From contig CAWAYH010000010.1 of assembly GCA_963786195.1 (NCBI GenBank), positions 124,001-188,000 on the forward strand: DNA of 64,000 bases, read 5' to 3'. The translations under genes and the position numbers were made by a program. Origin of the DNA: CAWAYH01 sp963786195. Lineage in GTDB: Bacteria; Acidobacteriota; Vicinamibacteria; Vicinamibacterales; 2-12-FULL-66-21. Positions 45,778 through 56,392 of this stretch are shown here, in pieces (positions within the stretch are counted from its first letter, which is position 1; each line of letters begins with the position of its first letter). The notes below the pieces were generated by a model that was given only the letters and a program-made list of their open reading frames with translations, was not told the origin of the DNA and did not search any database.

Positions 45778-47765
45778 TCAGCCGCCGCCGGGCACGCGCA
45801 GGTTTTGCTCTTTCTTTTCCCCGTCCGCGATGGGGACCCGCAACGCGGTGTTGTCGAGCTGTTGCAGGAACGCGGGGTCGTACCACGATCCGGGCTCCGG
45901 ATCGAGCACCGGCGCGATGCGGTATTCGCCCGCGGGCAGATTTCGGAATGTGTACCGGCCGTCGGTTGCGGGACGCGTCGACTGAATCCTGCGCGACTGA
46001 CCCGTCCAGTACCGCGGATCGGCAGAATAAACGATGAGCGTGTAGTCGGAAGCAGGCTTCGATTGATCGTCCACGATCGTCCCCGTGAGCTCCGTCTGAC
46101 GATCGACGAACGTGATCACCGCGCCGTTGACGCCCTGGGACTTCACGTCGACGGGAAAATCGAGCGTGTCATGACCTTCGATGACGGACGATCCCAGGAA
46201 CCACTGGTTCCCCGCGCCCGATGCGGACAGGCGGTATTTGCCCGGCACGACGCTGCTGATCGTGAAACGCCCGCTGCTGTCCACGCGACCCGCAGAGCTT
46301 GACGCCAGCTCGCCGGGTGTTCCGGGCATCACGACGGGCGAGACGTTGACGCGCAGGCGGGCCAGGTCCGTCGGGACCGTGGCGGTGCCTTCGAACGCGA
46401 TCCGTCCGGCGATCGTCGTACCGGGCTGCAGCGTCAGCACGACGTTCTGGATGTTCCTGCCGTCCACGGTCACTTCGGCCATCGCCCACAGCCGGACGGG
46501 TTCCGGCGGCGCCATGCGCATCGGCGTGATCTCCATTCCGCGGCCCCGCCCGGCTGCTGCCGGCGCCTGTCCGCCACGTCCGGGACCGCCCTCGCGTCCC
46601 TGGTTGATCGTCGCGCGCGCGATCACGGCATACTGTCCCGGCGGAACGTTCGAGATTCGAAATGCGCCCTGCGCGTCGGCGCGAGCGGAGCCGGGACTGA
46701 TCCCCGGAACGTTGTGACCGGTGTTGACGAGCGTGACCTGAATGTTCTGCAGCGACTGCGGGCTGATGACGACGCCTTCGACGCGCGCCACCGGCACGAC
46801 CTGATACTGGAAATCGACGTTGCTCTTTTCCTCGCCGGGACCGACGGTGATCGTCACGGCGCTGGCTGGCGCCGTCGTGCCCGGATAGTAGACGGGCGCG
46901 TAGCCGGCGATCGGCTCGTCGTTCGTGGGCGTCGGTGGGGCCGTGCGCGCCTCCTGCATGGCGCGTTCGATCGCAACTCGAGCCTCCTGGGACGGCACCG
47001 CGACATCGGCCATAGCGACACGGTCGGCGACGAGCGATCGAACGGCCATCTCCCGCATCTCCACGTCAACGCTCGCGACGTTGTTGCGAGGCGTGGCATA
47101 GACGATGTAGTCGCCAGGCTGAAGCCCGTAGACGCGATAGACGCCGCGATCGTCAGTCTGCGCGTTGCCGCCGGACTGCAGCGTCCGCTGTCCGCTCTGC
47201 AGCGCCCAGCGCATCACGCGAACCGGTGTCCCCGGAACCGCTTCACCGTGCTCGTCGAGAACGGTCCCCGTAATCACGCCGCCGCGCGGAAGCTGCAACT
47301 GCACCTGCATCTTCTGGCCGTCCGCGAGCTGAATGGGCGTACCTGGACGGCCCGGGCCCGGCCGCCGCTGTCCGTACGAGACGTTCACGTAGCCCTGCTT
47401 CGACGCGGAGAGATTGAACCGGCCGGCGGGAAGGAGCGTGAACGAGAACCGCCCCGAATCATCGGTGAGCATGCTGCGGCTGCCGCCCACATCGGCGCCA
47501 CCAGACAGGCTCACACGGGCGCGGCGGGCCGGCTGTCCCGAGCCGGCGACCACCACCGTTCCGGTGATGATCCCCTTCCCGGACGGCGCAGGAGCACCCC
47601 CTCCAGGGTCGCGCGGAGGCGCCGCCGGTTGCGCCAGCGGGCCGCGGATCCCGGGGCACCGGAGGCTGACCCTCTAGCGCCAGCCCCCACGGTCGCGCTG
47701 GCCAGAGCGCCGACCACCGCGAGGACGGCCATGAAAACCACGAAGGACGGGCGCTTGTATGACAT
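45778..47765 (-). CDS. Secreted carboxypeptidase-regulatory-like domain protein (one frameshift)
   Basis: About 662 residues. The signal peptide is in one frame from 47765 (PSFVVFMAVLAVVGALASA) and the rest in another; the shift lies near 47640, before GKGIITGTVVVAGSGQ. Length is 3n+2. Several CarboxypepD-reg beta-sandwich modules can be outlined: GRFSFTLLPAGRFNLSASKQG, GVYRVYGLQPGDYIVYAT, GAFRISNVPPGQYAVIA, GRFTISSVVPGKYRLSAS and GRYTFRNLPAGEYRIAPV. These modules bind carbohydrates or protein partners in Acidobacteriota surface proteins. No protease motif is present, so it is not a carboxypeptidase. Confidence 0.8.
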
Positions 47766-47840
47766 GACGTCTGTTAGACGGCCGTGCCCGGCTCACCGTT
47801 TGGCGGTCGCCCGACCCCCACGGCGGGCACCGTTTTCCTC

Positions 47841-47860
47841 AATTACGACGAATTACGACG
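47841..47860. repeat. AATTACGACG tandem pair
   Basis: Two perfect 10-base copies, overlapping the TAA stop of propeller 6 (47853-47855). AT-rich compared with flanks. Nothing else is visible in the 87-bp gap. Confidence 0.8.
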
Positions 47861-49124
47861 GCCCCAGCTCCAGCGCTACGAGGTCCTTCCTGTCCCGGAC
47901 ATACAGTTTCGTCCCCACCAGCGTTGGTACCGTCCACGCGATGTTGGCCAGCAAGGGAGCCTTGGCCAGCACCTTCAAGCCTGCGCGAGACGCGGTCGCC
48001 AGCCCCAGGTTTCCGTCTTCGTCGACGATAACGAGCTTGTTGTCGGCGTAGAGAAACGTCGACCGCGCGAAATCCCGGCTCTGCCAGAGCACAGTGCCGG
48101 TCTTCAGATCGATGCCCACCGTCGGGCACGGCCCGAAGTCGCCGCTCGACCCGACGGCGAAATCCCCCAGCCGGATGATCGTCCCGATGTGCGTGCGCAT
48201 CCGGTTCTGATACCAGAGCTCCTGTACGCTGGTCTTCCCTCCGGCCTGCGACAACTTCAACAACCGCGCGCCGCTGCTGTACGCGGACGACACGAGGAGC
48301 AGATTGCCCTCGCCCCACACCGGCGTGCTGATGTTGAGCCCCCACTCGGTCTTGTGCGGGTGCGTCCAGAACACGGTTCCGTCGGCGGGATTCACGCCGA
48401 CAATCTCGTTCCCACCGAACACCACGAGTTGTTCCTGACCATCGACGGTGATGATGATCGGCGACGCCGGCGAGATGTCGTAGTTGCCGTTCTTCCACGC
48501 CACCGCGCCGGTCTGCAGATCGAACGCGATGAGCGACTGCCCCCTCCCTCCGGTGGGCACGACGATCGTGTTTCGATACTGAATCGGGCTCGGCGAGTAC
48601 CCGCGATCGGGCGTTGGCGCGCCGTACTCCTTGATCAGGTCGTGCGACCACGCCACCTTGCCCGTCTGCTTGTCCAGTGCGAACAGCTGCTTGAGCGTGC
48701 CGATCGCATAAACCCGAGTGCCGACGATGAGCGGCGTGGCATGCGGGCCGGCGCCGTACTCGAAATCGAGGCCGGCCGTCGGCGCATCATAGGTGTGCTC
48801 CCAGACAGGTTTGCCGGTCGACGCATCGATCGCCGCGATCGTCTCCTGCTGCGAGCGCCGGACCATGGAGAGCATGCCCAACGGTCGGTACATCGTGTAG
48901 AGCCGGTTGCCTTCCGCGACGATGGCGGAATGGCCTTCGCCGAGCGCACGCTTCCACAGCACCCGCGGTCCGCTCGCGGGCCAGCTGGTCGCCAGACCCG
49001 CGGTTTCGACCATGAAGTTCCGCTGCGGCCCTCCCCACTGGAGCCATGACGTATCCGGAGGCGGCAACGCCTCCGCCGAAACCAGTGCAACCGCCGCAGC
49101 CAACCGCACCATCGTCCAGATCAT
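47853..49124 (-). CDS. PQQ-like beta-propeller protein 6
   Basis: 423 residues. A signal peptide (WTMVRLAAAVALVSAEA) leads to TSWLQWGGPQRNFMVETAG, the family entry with WGGP in place of WRGP, then blades DASTGKPVWEHT, DKQTGKVAWSH, DLQTGAVAWKNG, NPADGTVFWTH and DLKTGTVLWQSRD. It starts at an ATG that overlaps the FMN reductase stop (ATGA 49121-49124). The whole 47.8-50.9 kb group reads as propeller, flavin reductase, propeller on one strand, which suggests redox partnership (inference). Confidence 0.85.
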   Translation of the reverse strand: MIWTMVRLAAAVALVSAEALPPPDTSWLQWGGPQRNFMVETAGLATSWPASGPRVLWKRALGEGHSAIVAEGNRLYTMYRPLGMLSMVRRSQQETIAAIDASTGKPVWEHTYDAPTAGLDFEYGAGPHATPLIVGTRVYAIGTLKQLFALDKQTGKVAWSHDLIKEYGAPTPDRGYSPSPIQYRNTIVVPTGGRGQSLIAFDLQTGAVAWKNGNYDISPASPIIITVDGQEQLVVFGGNEIVGVNPADGTVFWTHPHKTEWGLNISTPVWGEGNLLLVSSAYSSGARLLKLSQAGGKTSVQELWYQNRMRTHIGTIIRLGDFAVGSSGDFGPCPTVGIDLKTGTVLWQSRDFARSTFLYADNKLVIVDEDGNLGLATASRAGLKVLAKAPLLANIAWTVPTLVGTKLYVRDRKDLVALELGPS

Positions 49125-49693
49125 TGGGTCAGTTCCTTTTTCTTGTGTTCCGACACCGCGTCGGTCAGCCAGAGCAGCTCGGTGAGAAACGCGTCGGTCC
49201 GCTTGAAGTACGCCTGATCGATCGGCGTGCCGTCCTCGGCGAACGTATCCTGCACCCGCTGGATCGGCAGGCGCGCAGGCACCGGGAAAGCGCCCATGTG
49301 CAGAAAGATGTGGCGAAGCTGCGCCAGACAGTTGAGTCCGCCGAAATCACCGCCCGAGACAGTCACGATCCCGACCGGCTTCCGCTTGTATTCCGGCAAC
49401 AGGTAGTCGAGCGCGTTCTTCAGCGCACCGGGGTAGCCATTGTTGTATTCGGGGCTCACGATCACGAGCGCGTCCGCGTTCCTGATCGTCGTGGCGAATT
49501 CCGGCAGCCGCGGCGGCGGATCCTCGCGCATGCGCAACCGTTCTTCCATCAACGGGAAGTTGTACTCGGCGAGATCGAGTAGCTGCGGCTCGACGCGGCC
49601 GGTGGCGCGCAGCTGATTGATCAGGAACGTGGCGACCCGCTCGCTCTTTCGCCCGCGACGAATGGTGCCGAGGATCACGGGGATCTTGAACAT
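49121..49693 (-). CDS. NADPH-dependent FMN reductase family protein
   Basis: 190-residue flavodoxin-like reductase, cytosolic. It has the N-terminal FMN phosphate loop GTIRRGRKSERVA, the EYNNGYPGALKNALDYL motif at the FMN site and GGDFGGLNCLAQLR. The start at 49693 begins directly at the conserved IPVILGT strand. It could supply reduced flavin or reduce quinones or azo compounds. It is between two propeller genes on the same strand: 8 bp after the one and overlapping the other by ATGA. Confidence 0.9.
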   Translation of the reverse strand: MFKIPVILGTIRRGRKSERVATFLINQLRATGRVEPQLLDLAEYNFPLMEERLRMREDPPPRLPEFATTIRNADALVIVSPEYNNGYPGALKNALDYLLPEYKRKPVGIVTVSGGDFGGLNCLAQLRHIFLHMGAFPVPARLPIQRVQDTFAEDGTPIDQAYFKRTDAFLTELLWLTDAVSEHKKKELTQ

Positions 49694-49701
49694 CGCGTTC
49701 C

Positions 49702-50940
49702 CTAGAACTTCCAGTAGGCCAGCGTTTCCAGATCCTTGATCAGGACGCCGCCCGCCAGCGGTGCCGGGTGCGCCCATACGGGAGATTCCGCGACGGTGTA
49801 ACGCTTCACGACGTCGAACGCCTTCGGGCTTGCATGTGCGACGATGAGCTCCCCTTCGGTCGTGACGATCAGCAGCAGGTCACCGGCCGTCACGAGCGCG
49901 GCGTTGTCGCCCTCCCGTCCTTTCGTGGTCCACATGGTCTTCCCCGTCTTCGCGTCAATGCAGAAGAACTGACCGCGATTCCGGTTCGACAATCCAAACA
50001 GGAACCCTCCGGCTTCGACGGGCGAGCTCATGTACATCGGAAGATCCGCGTTCTGCCACACCTGTGCGATCGTCCACTTGCCGCTCTGCTGCCCCAGACG
50101 CACCGCCGTCGTCGGCTTCGCGAGCCCGCCATAGATGAGCAGGTCGCCAGACACGATCGGCGTGATGATGTTCTGCTCGTAGTCGGTCGTGAACGGGATC
50201 TCCCAGAGCAGACGGCCGTCGGCGAGCGACAGTCCGATCACACGACGCTGGGACTGCGTGATCACCTGACGGGTCCCGGCGAAGGTGGCGACGACTGGCG
50301 ACGCGTACGCGGGACCGTCGCCCTTCCAGGACCACTTGACGTCGCCGCTCGCCGCATCGAGCGCCATGAGCGCGCCATTGCCGGCGCCGCCGGCGTGAAC
50401 GATCAGCAGGTCGCCGCTGACGATCGGCGACATCGAGACGCCGAAGTCAGGCGACGTCTGCGGAAAGTCCTTCTTGAAGTCCTTCCTCCACAGCAGCCGG
50501 CCGTCACTCGCCTGCCACGCCGACAGAACCCCGCTGATCCCGAAGGTGTACAGACGCCCGCGGTCGAACACCGGCGTGGATTTCGGACCCTTGCCATGAC
50601 CCGTTGCTGCCGGGTTCATCTGATACGGCGTGTCGTACCCCTGCCGCCAAATCTGTGTTCCAGAGCCGACGTCGTACGCCGTCAGCGACTCCTGTTCGCC
50701 GATTCTGGAGAACAGGTAGGCACGACCTGCGACGACGATGGGCGATGCGTGCCCGACGCCTGCGGTCACCTTCCACACCTGCGTGGGCCGATCGGGCCAG
50801 ACCGCCGGTGCCTTGAAACCCGAGGCCACTCCCGTCCGCGCGGGCCCCCGCCACTGAGGCCACTCCTGGGCCGACACCGTCGTCAGCGCGCCGATCACGA
50901 GAGTTGTTACCGCTAGCCTGGTCTGCAACATGGACAGCAC
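49702..50940 (-). CDS. PQQ-like beta-propeller protein 7
   Basis: 412 residues (ATG 50931 is an alternative start). Signal peptide LQTRLAVTTLVIGALTTVSA, then QEWPQWRGPARTGVASG and blades such as DVGSGTQIWRQG, QASDGRLLWRKD, DAASGDVKWSWKG and DAKTGKTMWTTKG. Central residues KSTPVFDRGRLYTFGISGVL repeat the family's strand pattern. It begins a same-strand group with the FMN reductase and propeller 6. Role as for the other members. Confidence 0.86.
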   Translation of the reverse strand: MLSMLQTRLAVTTLVIGALTTVSAQEWPQWRGPARTGVASGFKAPAVWPDRPTQVWKVTAGVGHASPIVVAGRAYLFSRIGEQESLTAYDVGSGTQIWRQGYDTPYQMNPAATGHGKGPKSTPVFDRGRLYTFGISGVLSAWQASDGRLLWRKDFKKDFPQTSPDFGVSMSPIVSGDLLIVHAGGAGNGALMALDAASGDVKWSWKGDGPAYASPVVATFAGTRQVITQSQRRVIGLSLADGRLLWEIPFTTDYEQNIITPIVSGDLLIYGGLAKPTTAVRLGQQSGKWTIAQVWQNADLPMYMSSPVEAGGFLFGLSNRNRGQFFCIDAKTGKTMWTTKGREGDNAALVTAGDLLLIVTTEGELIVAHASPKAFDVVKRYTVAESPVWAHPAPLAGGVLIKDLETLAYWKF

Positions 50941-51011
50941 TGCGTCCCTCCGCCTTCTGCGTTCTCGTTATGACTCGGCGCCCTCTGCTCCCGCTGCGGA
51001 CCCAGACTCCA

Positions 51012-54000
51012 TCACTCCGAGCGCAGCGCCTCCAACATTCTCCCACTCAGCGCCGCGCGAGTGGCAATCATCGACGACACGAGGCCGGCGACGACGACGG
51101 CAGCGAGCAGCACCAGCAGGCCGGCGCCAGGAAGGGTGCCGCCGCGTCCCAGCCATGCGGGAGCGATCGCCACCATGGCGCACACCGACCCGACGAGCAC
51201 GCCGGCGCCCAGCAGGAATGCCGCTTCCGCGACGATCAGCGTCGTCACGTCATGCGCTGCGTAGCCGACGGCCCGCAGCAGCGCGAGCTCCCGCCGCCGC
51301 TCGAGCACGTTGCGGAACATCACCGTGGCCAGGCCGATGGTGCCGAGGATCAATCCCAGCCCGCCGAGCGCCTGAAAGGTCGAGAGATACGTGTTCTCGA
51401 CGCGATGGAACTCCGCGAGGCGTTCCGCCGTGGGGACCGCGTCCACGCCGAACGGGCGAAGCTCCTGCTCGACAATGCCGGCAAGCGTGTTCGCATCGTC
51501 GAGCGAGCGGACGCTCGGCGCATCGACGAGAATCAGGCGGTACCCCTGAACGTAGGGGAAATGCCGGACGAACTGTTCTTCCGACATCACCAACTCGCCC
51601 TGGAGCACGCTGTCGCGCAAGGCGGCGACGAACCGGAGGACGAGCGGACGTTCGCCGCCCAGGTCGATCGACATCGTGTCGCCGACGCCTGCATGCAGCA
51701 CGTATTGAAGCGATGTCGCGTCGGCGATCACCGGCACGGCACCGTCGTCGAACTGACGCCGCAGGAGCAGCCAGGGGTTGCCGCGTTCGGCGTCGGAATC
51801 AGCAATGGACGCGGAGAATGAGAATCGTCCAGCCTCGATGAACCCCTGCTCGGGCGCGATCAGCGTCGGGTTGGTTGGCCGATAGAGATTCAAGCAGCTC
51901 GCATCGTCTCCCTGGCGTAAGCGGAAGCGCGTAAAACGGACGCCCGCAAGCTCCGGCGCCTGGATCATCAGCGCCTCGCGCCCGGCCAGGATCGTTCGGA
52001 TCCTGCAGGAGCGGCAGCTCCGATCGGGCGAGCAGCGCATAGCCACCCGTGCCGGAATGCGGATCGGCGTCGAAGTCGATGCCGGCGCGCCGGAAAGCCT
52101 CGACGGACACGATGATGAACACTGCAGAGGCGATCAGCGCGGCCGAGAGCACGGTCCGCGCCGGCCGATGCGCCATGCTGCGGAAACCCAGGCGGGCGAC
52201 CGGCGAGGAGCCCGCTGCCGGTGAGCACACGCGCGTTCCGCGCGCGCAGCCATGCGGCCAGCAGCAGCAGAGCGCTGACGAGCAGGCTGGCGCCCGCGCC
52301 GAAGAACGCGCCCGCCTGCGCCTTCTGGCTCAGGAACCCGAGCACGAGCAGGGCGCCGCCGGTCAGCGCCCAGAGCATCGCCCAGAGCCGCCGCCGGCGG
52401 GCCCGCCGTGGATCCGCCGAGACCTCGTTCTCCAGCGACGCCATCGTCAGCAGCGATCGAGGGGAGACGCGGCCGATCGCTCGCAGCGACACGACGACGC
52501 ACAGGACGGCGGCCAGCACGCCACCGATCGCGCCGAGCGTCACCGTCAGTGGATTCACGTGGACCGCGATGAGCGTCGTGCCAACGGCGCCAACCCACCA
52601 GGTGCGCAGCCCGTAGACGATCAGGCGTCCGTACAGAACGGCACCGGCAATGCCGACGACGGCGCCGAGGAATGCGACCACGAGGGCTTCGCTGACGAGC
52701 AACCGCCTGATCGCGGCAATCGTGAAGCCCGCGGCGCGGAGAATCCCGATCTGACGGAGACGCTGCTCCACCCCGAGCTTGAAGAACAGCACGGTCAGCA
52801 GGAGCGCGGCCACGACGAGGAAGAAACTGAAGTAGGAGAAGTACTCGCCGAAATCCGTCGCGCCCCGGGCGCCTTCCAGCGCAGCGGCGCGTGCCGGATA
52901 GAGGTTGACGCCCATCAACTGAGGAGACAGCGACGATCCCAGTTCGGTGCGCAGCCGATCGACGATCGCGGCGGCATCCACGCCCGCGGGCGGCGCAAAC
53001 CGGAGAGGACGTCAGCGCGCCATAGCGCGACCGCCACAGGTCGCGGCCGCGTTCGTAGGGAATGAATGCCTTCGGTGTCGTTCGATACTGATCCCAGTAG
53101 CGCTCGTCCTCTGGTCGCACGCGCGAGAGATCGATTGGGAACGGCGGATCCCAGTCGGCCAGGCTCCTGGACGCGGTGATGCCAGGATAGTCGGGCGCGA
53201 GACGCCTGTCCGCCGCGAGGCCGGCAATGGGAACGATGCGGTCGAGCGTGAACGTCGCGGTACGGGTGGTCAGGCCGCCGGTCGAATCCCAGAGGTAATA
53301 GTCGACCTCGATCCGATCGCCGCGCGCAGCTCCAAGCTCGCGCGCCGCCCACTCGTTGAGCACGATCGGATCCGACGGGGATAGTGGAGCGCGCTGTGGC
53401 AGCGGAGCGCGGAACTTCAGTTCCGCGTCGGACCCCCCCAACTCACTCAGATCCGTCGCGGTAATGAGCGAGTACGGAACCTGTTTGTCCCCTTTCCTGA
53501 TCGTGTTCGCGAGATACGTGAAGACGGGGATGGGTTTGGCGCCGAGCGCCTGCACGGAGCGGCGGGTCGCGCTCTCCAGCGTCTCGTTGACGATGCCGGT
53601 GGAACTCTCCACGAGCACGTGCGGCGGAGTGCCGACCACCGAGATACGGACGCCGAGATCTTCGGTTTTCAGGGCGGAGGCAAAGGAAGAAGCGTTCTGG
53701 GTGCCGCCGGCAACGAGGATCGTATTGACCTGGCCTGCGACGGCGAGGTCGCGCTGGATACGCCCCAGAGGCGCGAAGACGGCGCGAACGTCGGTCTGCT
53801 GGGGCCGCAGCGCAAATTCGCCGAGCCGGTCCCGCGGGAGCACGCCCGCGAGCATGAGCCGCACCGTCCGTCCGACGTCCTCCTTGCGTCCGAACAACGA
53901 TTCGACCGGAATCTCGGAGGGTTTCTGGAGCCGGGTCAGCAGCACGTCACCGTCTCGGGCGCCGACTTCGGCCGCAAGAGCCGGCGAGACATAGACACCG

Positions 54001-54374
54001 TCAGTGGCTGGCAGCTGGTGGAACTTCCAGAATCGCTCGTCCACACCGTAGACGAAGACGTTCGCGGCGCGGCGGCCCGACGATTCGAGCGTCACGAAGC
54101 CGTTGGCCACGACGATCGGCGCCGCGTCGGACGCGCCCAGCCGCTTGCGAAGATCCTCCGAGAGCTCCTCGCGGAAGAACCCGACCGAGCTCAGGACGAG
54201 GTCCGTCCTTCCCAGCCGGCCAAGCGCGATGTCGCGGAGACTGCCGCGCACCGAGTCGCCGACGACCAGCGCGCCGGCGAGCACCGAGACCGCTGCGGCC
54301 ACGCCAAGCAGGATGGCGAGGTTCGTGCGCCAGTGGTATCTGGCGCTCCGCGTGATGAGCGTCCGGAGCGTCAC
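51012..54374 (-). CDS. Large ABC transporter permease, FtsX/MacB type (at least three frameshifts)
   Basis: About 1,120 residues (3n in total, with compensating shifts at ~53005, ~52205 and ~51965). GTG 54374 overlaps the ATPase stop (GTGA). It has an N-terminal helix (LAILLGVAAAVSVLAGALVVGDS), a ~500-residue extracytoplasmic region with LRKRLGASDAAPIVVANGFV, a first FtsX-type helix bundle (FFLVVAALLLTVLFFKLG and IGILRAAGF), a second periplasmic stretch and a C-terminal FtsX bundle (FQALGGLGLILGTIGLATVMFRNVL, then LALLRAVGY). Two FtsX repeats in one chain match tandem LolE/MacB-type permeases for lipids, lipoproteins or peptides. The cargo is unknown. Confidence 0.78.
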
Positions 54375-55052
54375 GCGTGCCGTCTCTGAAGCGTTCCGTC
54401 GTTCATTTCGAACGTGACCGGAAAGCGCTCGGCCAGGGCCGCGCTGTGCGTGACGACGACCAGGATCGTCTTGCGGCGCGCGTGCAGATCCAGAAGAAGA
54501 GAGGCGACGGAGTCGGCCGCGGCGCGGTCGAGGTTGCCGGTGGGCTCGTCGCAGAGCAGCAGCAGCGGACCTCTGATCAACGCGCGCGCGATCGCCGCGC
54601 GCTGCTTTTCGCCGCCCGACAGCTCGCCGGGGCGGTGATCGATGCGATCGGTGAGTCCCACCTGCTGCACGAGCTCGCGAGCCCGCGCCTCCACTTTGCT
54701 GTCGCGCTCGGAGGCGGGCGCGACGAGCGTGGGCGTCAGGATGTTCTCCAGCACCGAACACTGCGGCAGCAGCGAGTGATCCTGAAACACGAACCCGACG
54801 CGCTGGTTCCTGAACGCCGCCTGTTCCTTCTCACCGAGCCGTGTACGGATTCTGCCCGTCCAGAACGACGGTGCCGGACGTCGGCGCTTCCAGGGCCCCG
54901 AGAATGTACAGCAGCGTGCTCTTGCCGCTGCCCGACGGCCCCATGATCGCAATCGCATCGCCGCGATTCAGCGAGAGACTAATGTCCCTCAGGATCTGCA
55001 GGCTCCCCCGCGGCGTCGGGTACGACTTGGCGACGTCTTTTACGTCCAGCAT
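54371..55052 (-). CDS. ABC transporter ATP-binding protein (one frameshift)
   Basis: About 227 residues, LolD/MacB-type ATPase. It starts MLDVKDVAKSYPTPRG at 55052, has Walker A GPSGSGKSTLLYILG and, after a shift near 54835, the Q-loop FQDHSLLPQ, signature LSGGEKQRAAIARAL, Walker B LLLCDEPTGNLD and the switch His in VVTHS. All motifs are intact across the two frames. Length 3n+1. It overlaps the glycosyltransferase stop (TGATG) and the permease start (GTGA), so the three are one translationally coupled operon. Confidence 0.85.
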
Positions 55053-56357
55053 CAGCGCCTTGAACCCTTTGAACCGATAAGTTCTCTGTAAACCCCTTCG
55101 GCCGCCTCGGCCATCGCGCTGACGTCGTAGTGCTGCGCGCACGCCGGCGGCGCCGGCAGCGGCCAGTGCCGCACGTCGCGCCGGATCGCGCCACAGCTCG
55201 AGCCAGCCGTCGACGAGCGCCTCGGGGTTGTCGGGCTCGACGATCAGCCCGCCTCCGGTCGTCTCGACGATTTCGGGAAACGCGCCGCGCCGCGGCTGCA
55301 CGACCGGCACGCCGTTCGCCATCGCCTCGAGCAGAAAAATGCCTTTGGGTTCCTGATACGTCGCCGGAACCGACAACACGTCCAGGCTGCGGAGGAAGTC
55401 GATCTTCTGCGTGCGATCGACTTCACCGCGGTACTCGAAGTGATCCTCGAGTCCCCACGACCTCAACTGCGTCCTGATGCCGTCGAGATAATCCTGGTGC
55501 TCAGGCGCGAGATAGCCGGCGGCCACGAGACGCGATTCACCGACGCCCGGTCGCGCGCGGAGATGCCGATAGGCCTCTGCCAGGACGTGGAGCCCTTTTT
55601 CGGGCGCGACGCGCGCGAAGTACCCGATGGTGAACGGCCCCGTTCGCTCGCGGAGACGAGGCGCATAGCCATCGAGGTTGATGCCCAGCGGAACAAGCCG
55701 CATTTTCTCGCGCGGGATGCCCAGGTATCCGGGCATGTAGTCGAAGTAGTACCGGCTCACGGGCATGAACGCATCCACGTGCACGCTCGCGGCGCGGATC
55801 GCGTCCATCGATTGCTTCTTCCAGGGCTCGCCGAGACCGTCCAGGAACAAATCCTCGCCCTGCAGCGTGCAGCAGATCGGCGTTCCGAGCGAGCGCTTCA
55901 TCGGCTCGGCGAGCCCGATGAGCAGCGTGTAGGGCAGATTGATGACGTCGAACCGCGGCTCCTTCACGAGCCAGTCGAGCAGCTTCTGGATCTCCTTGCG
56001 CTGCAGCCCCTGCTCGCCCCTGAGCATCGACACCGTCATCTCACCGAGGCTCTGCGGGTCGACCTTGATCTGGCGCTTCGACGCCATCTTGATGACCCAC
56101 TCGGCGTCCCACAGCCGATCGAGGAAGGCGGGCGTGTGACGAAAGATGGACGAGTGCTGCTCGAGGTACACGCTGATCCCGCCGAACACCACGTGATGTT
56201 GACTGACGTTGCGTTCGTCGGTGCGGGTTGGCGTGTAGACGGGCGTCAGGACGACGTCATGGCCGCGGGAGAGCAGCGCGGCGGCCAGCGCGTTGTCACG
56301 CAGGCAGCTCCCGCAGTACATGTTTCCGGCGCCGCCCGTGAACGACAGAATTCGCAC
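55052..56357 (-). CDS. GT4 family glycosyltransferase (one frameshift)
   Basis: About 435 residues, GT-B fold, cytosolic or membrane-associated. It begins MRILSFTGGAGNMYCGSCLRDN and has the donor-site C-terminal half with GYFARVAPEKGLHVLAEAY, LVAAGYLAPEH, and the EPKGIFLLEAMANGVPVVQP motif (catalytic Glu-x7-Glu). The normal C-terminus appears after one shift near 55135 as HYDVSAMAEAAEGVY, ending in the TGATG overlap with the ATPase gene. Length 3n+1. It transfers a sugar from a nucleotide donor; being in one operon with an exporter suggests a glycolipid or envelope cargo (inference). Confidence 0.82.
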
Positions 56358-56392
56358 GATGACGTCAGTCTATCCCACGACGTCTGGAGGGC

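Noticed and set aside
47511..47765. Separate 84-residue small secreted protein before the regulatory-domain gene
   Set aside because: Its signal peptide joins the following protein after one base shift, so it is the N-terminus of that gene.
54831..56357. Fusion of a glycosyltransferase with the N-terminus of an ABC ATPase
   Set aside because: The fusion arises from a frameshift near 55135; the other frame gives a normal C-terminus and a TGATG overlap.
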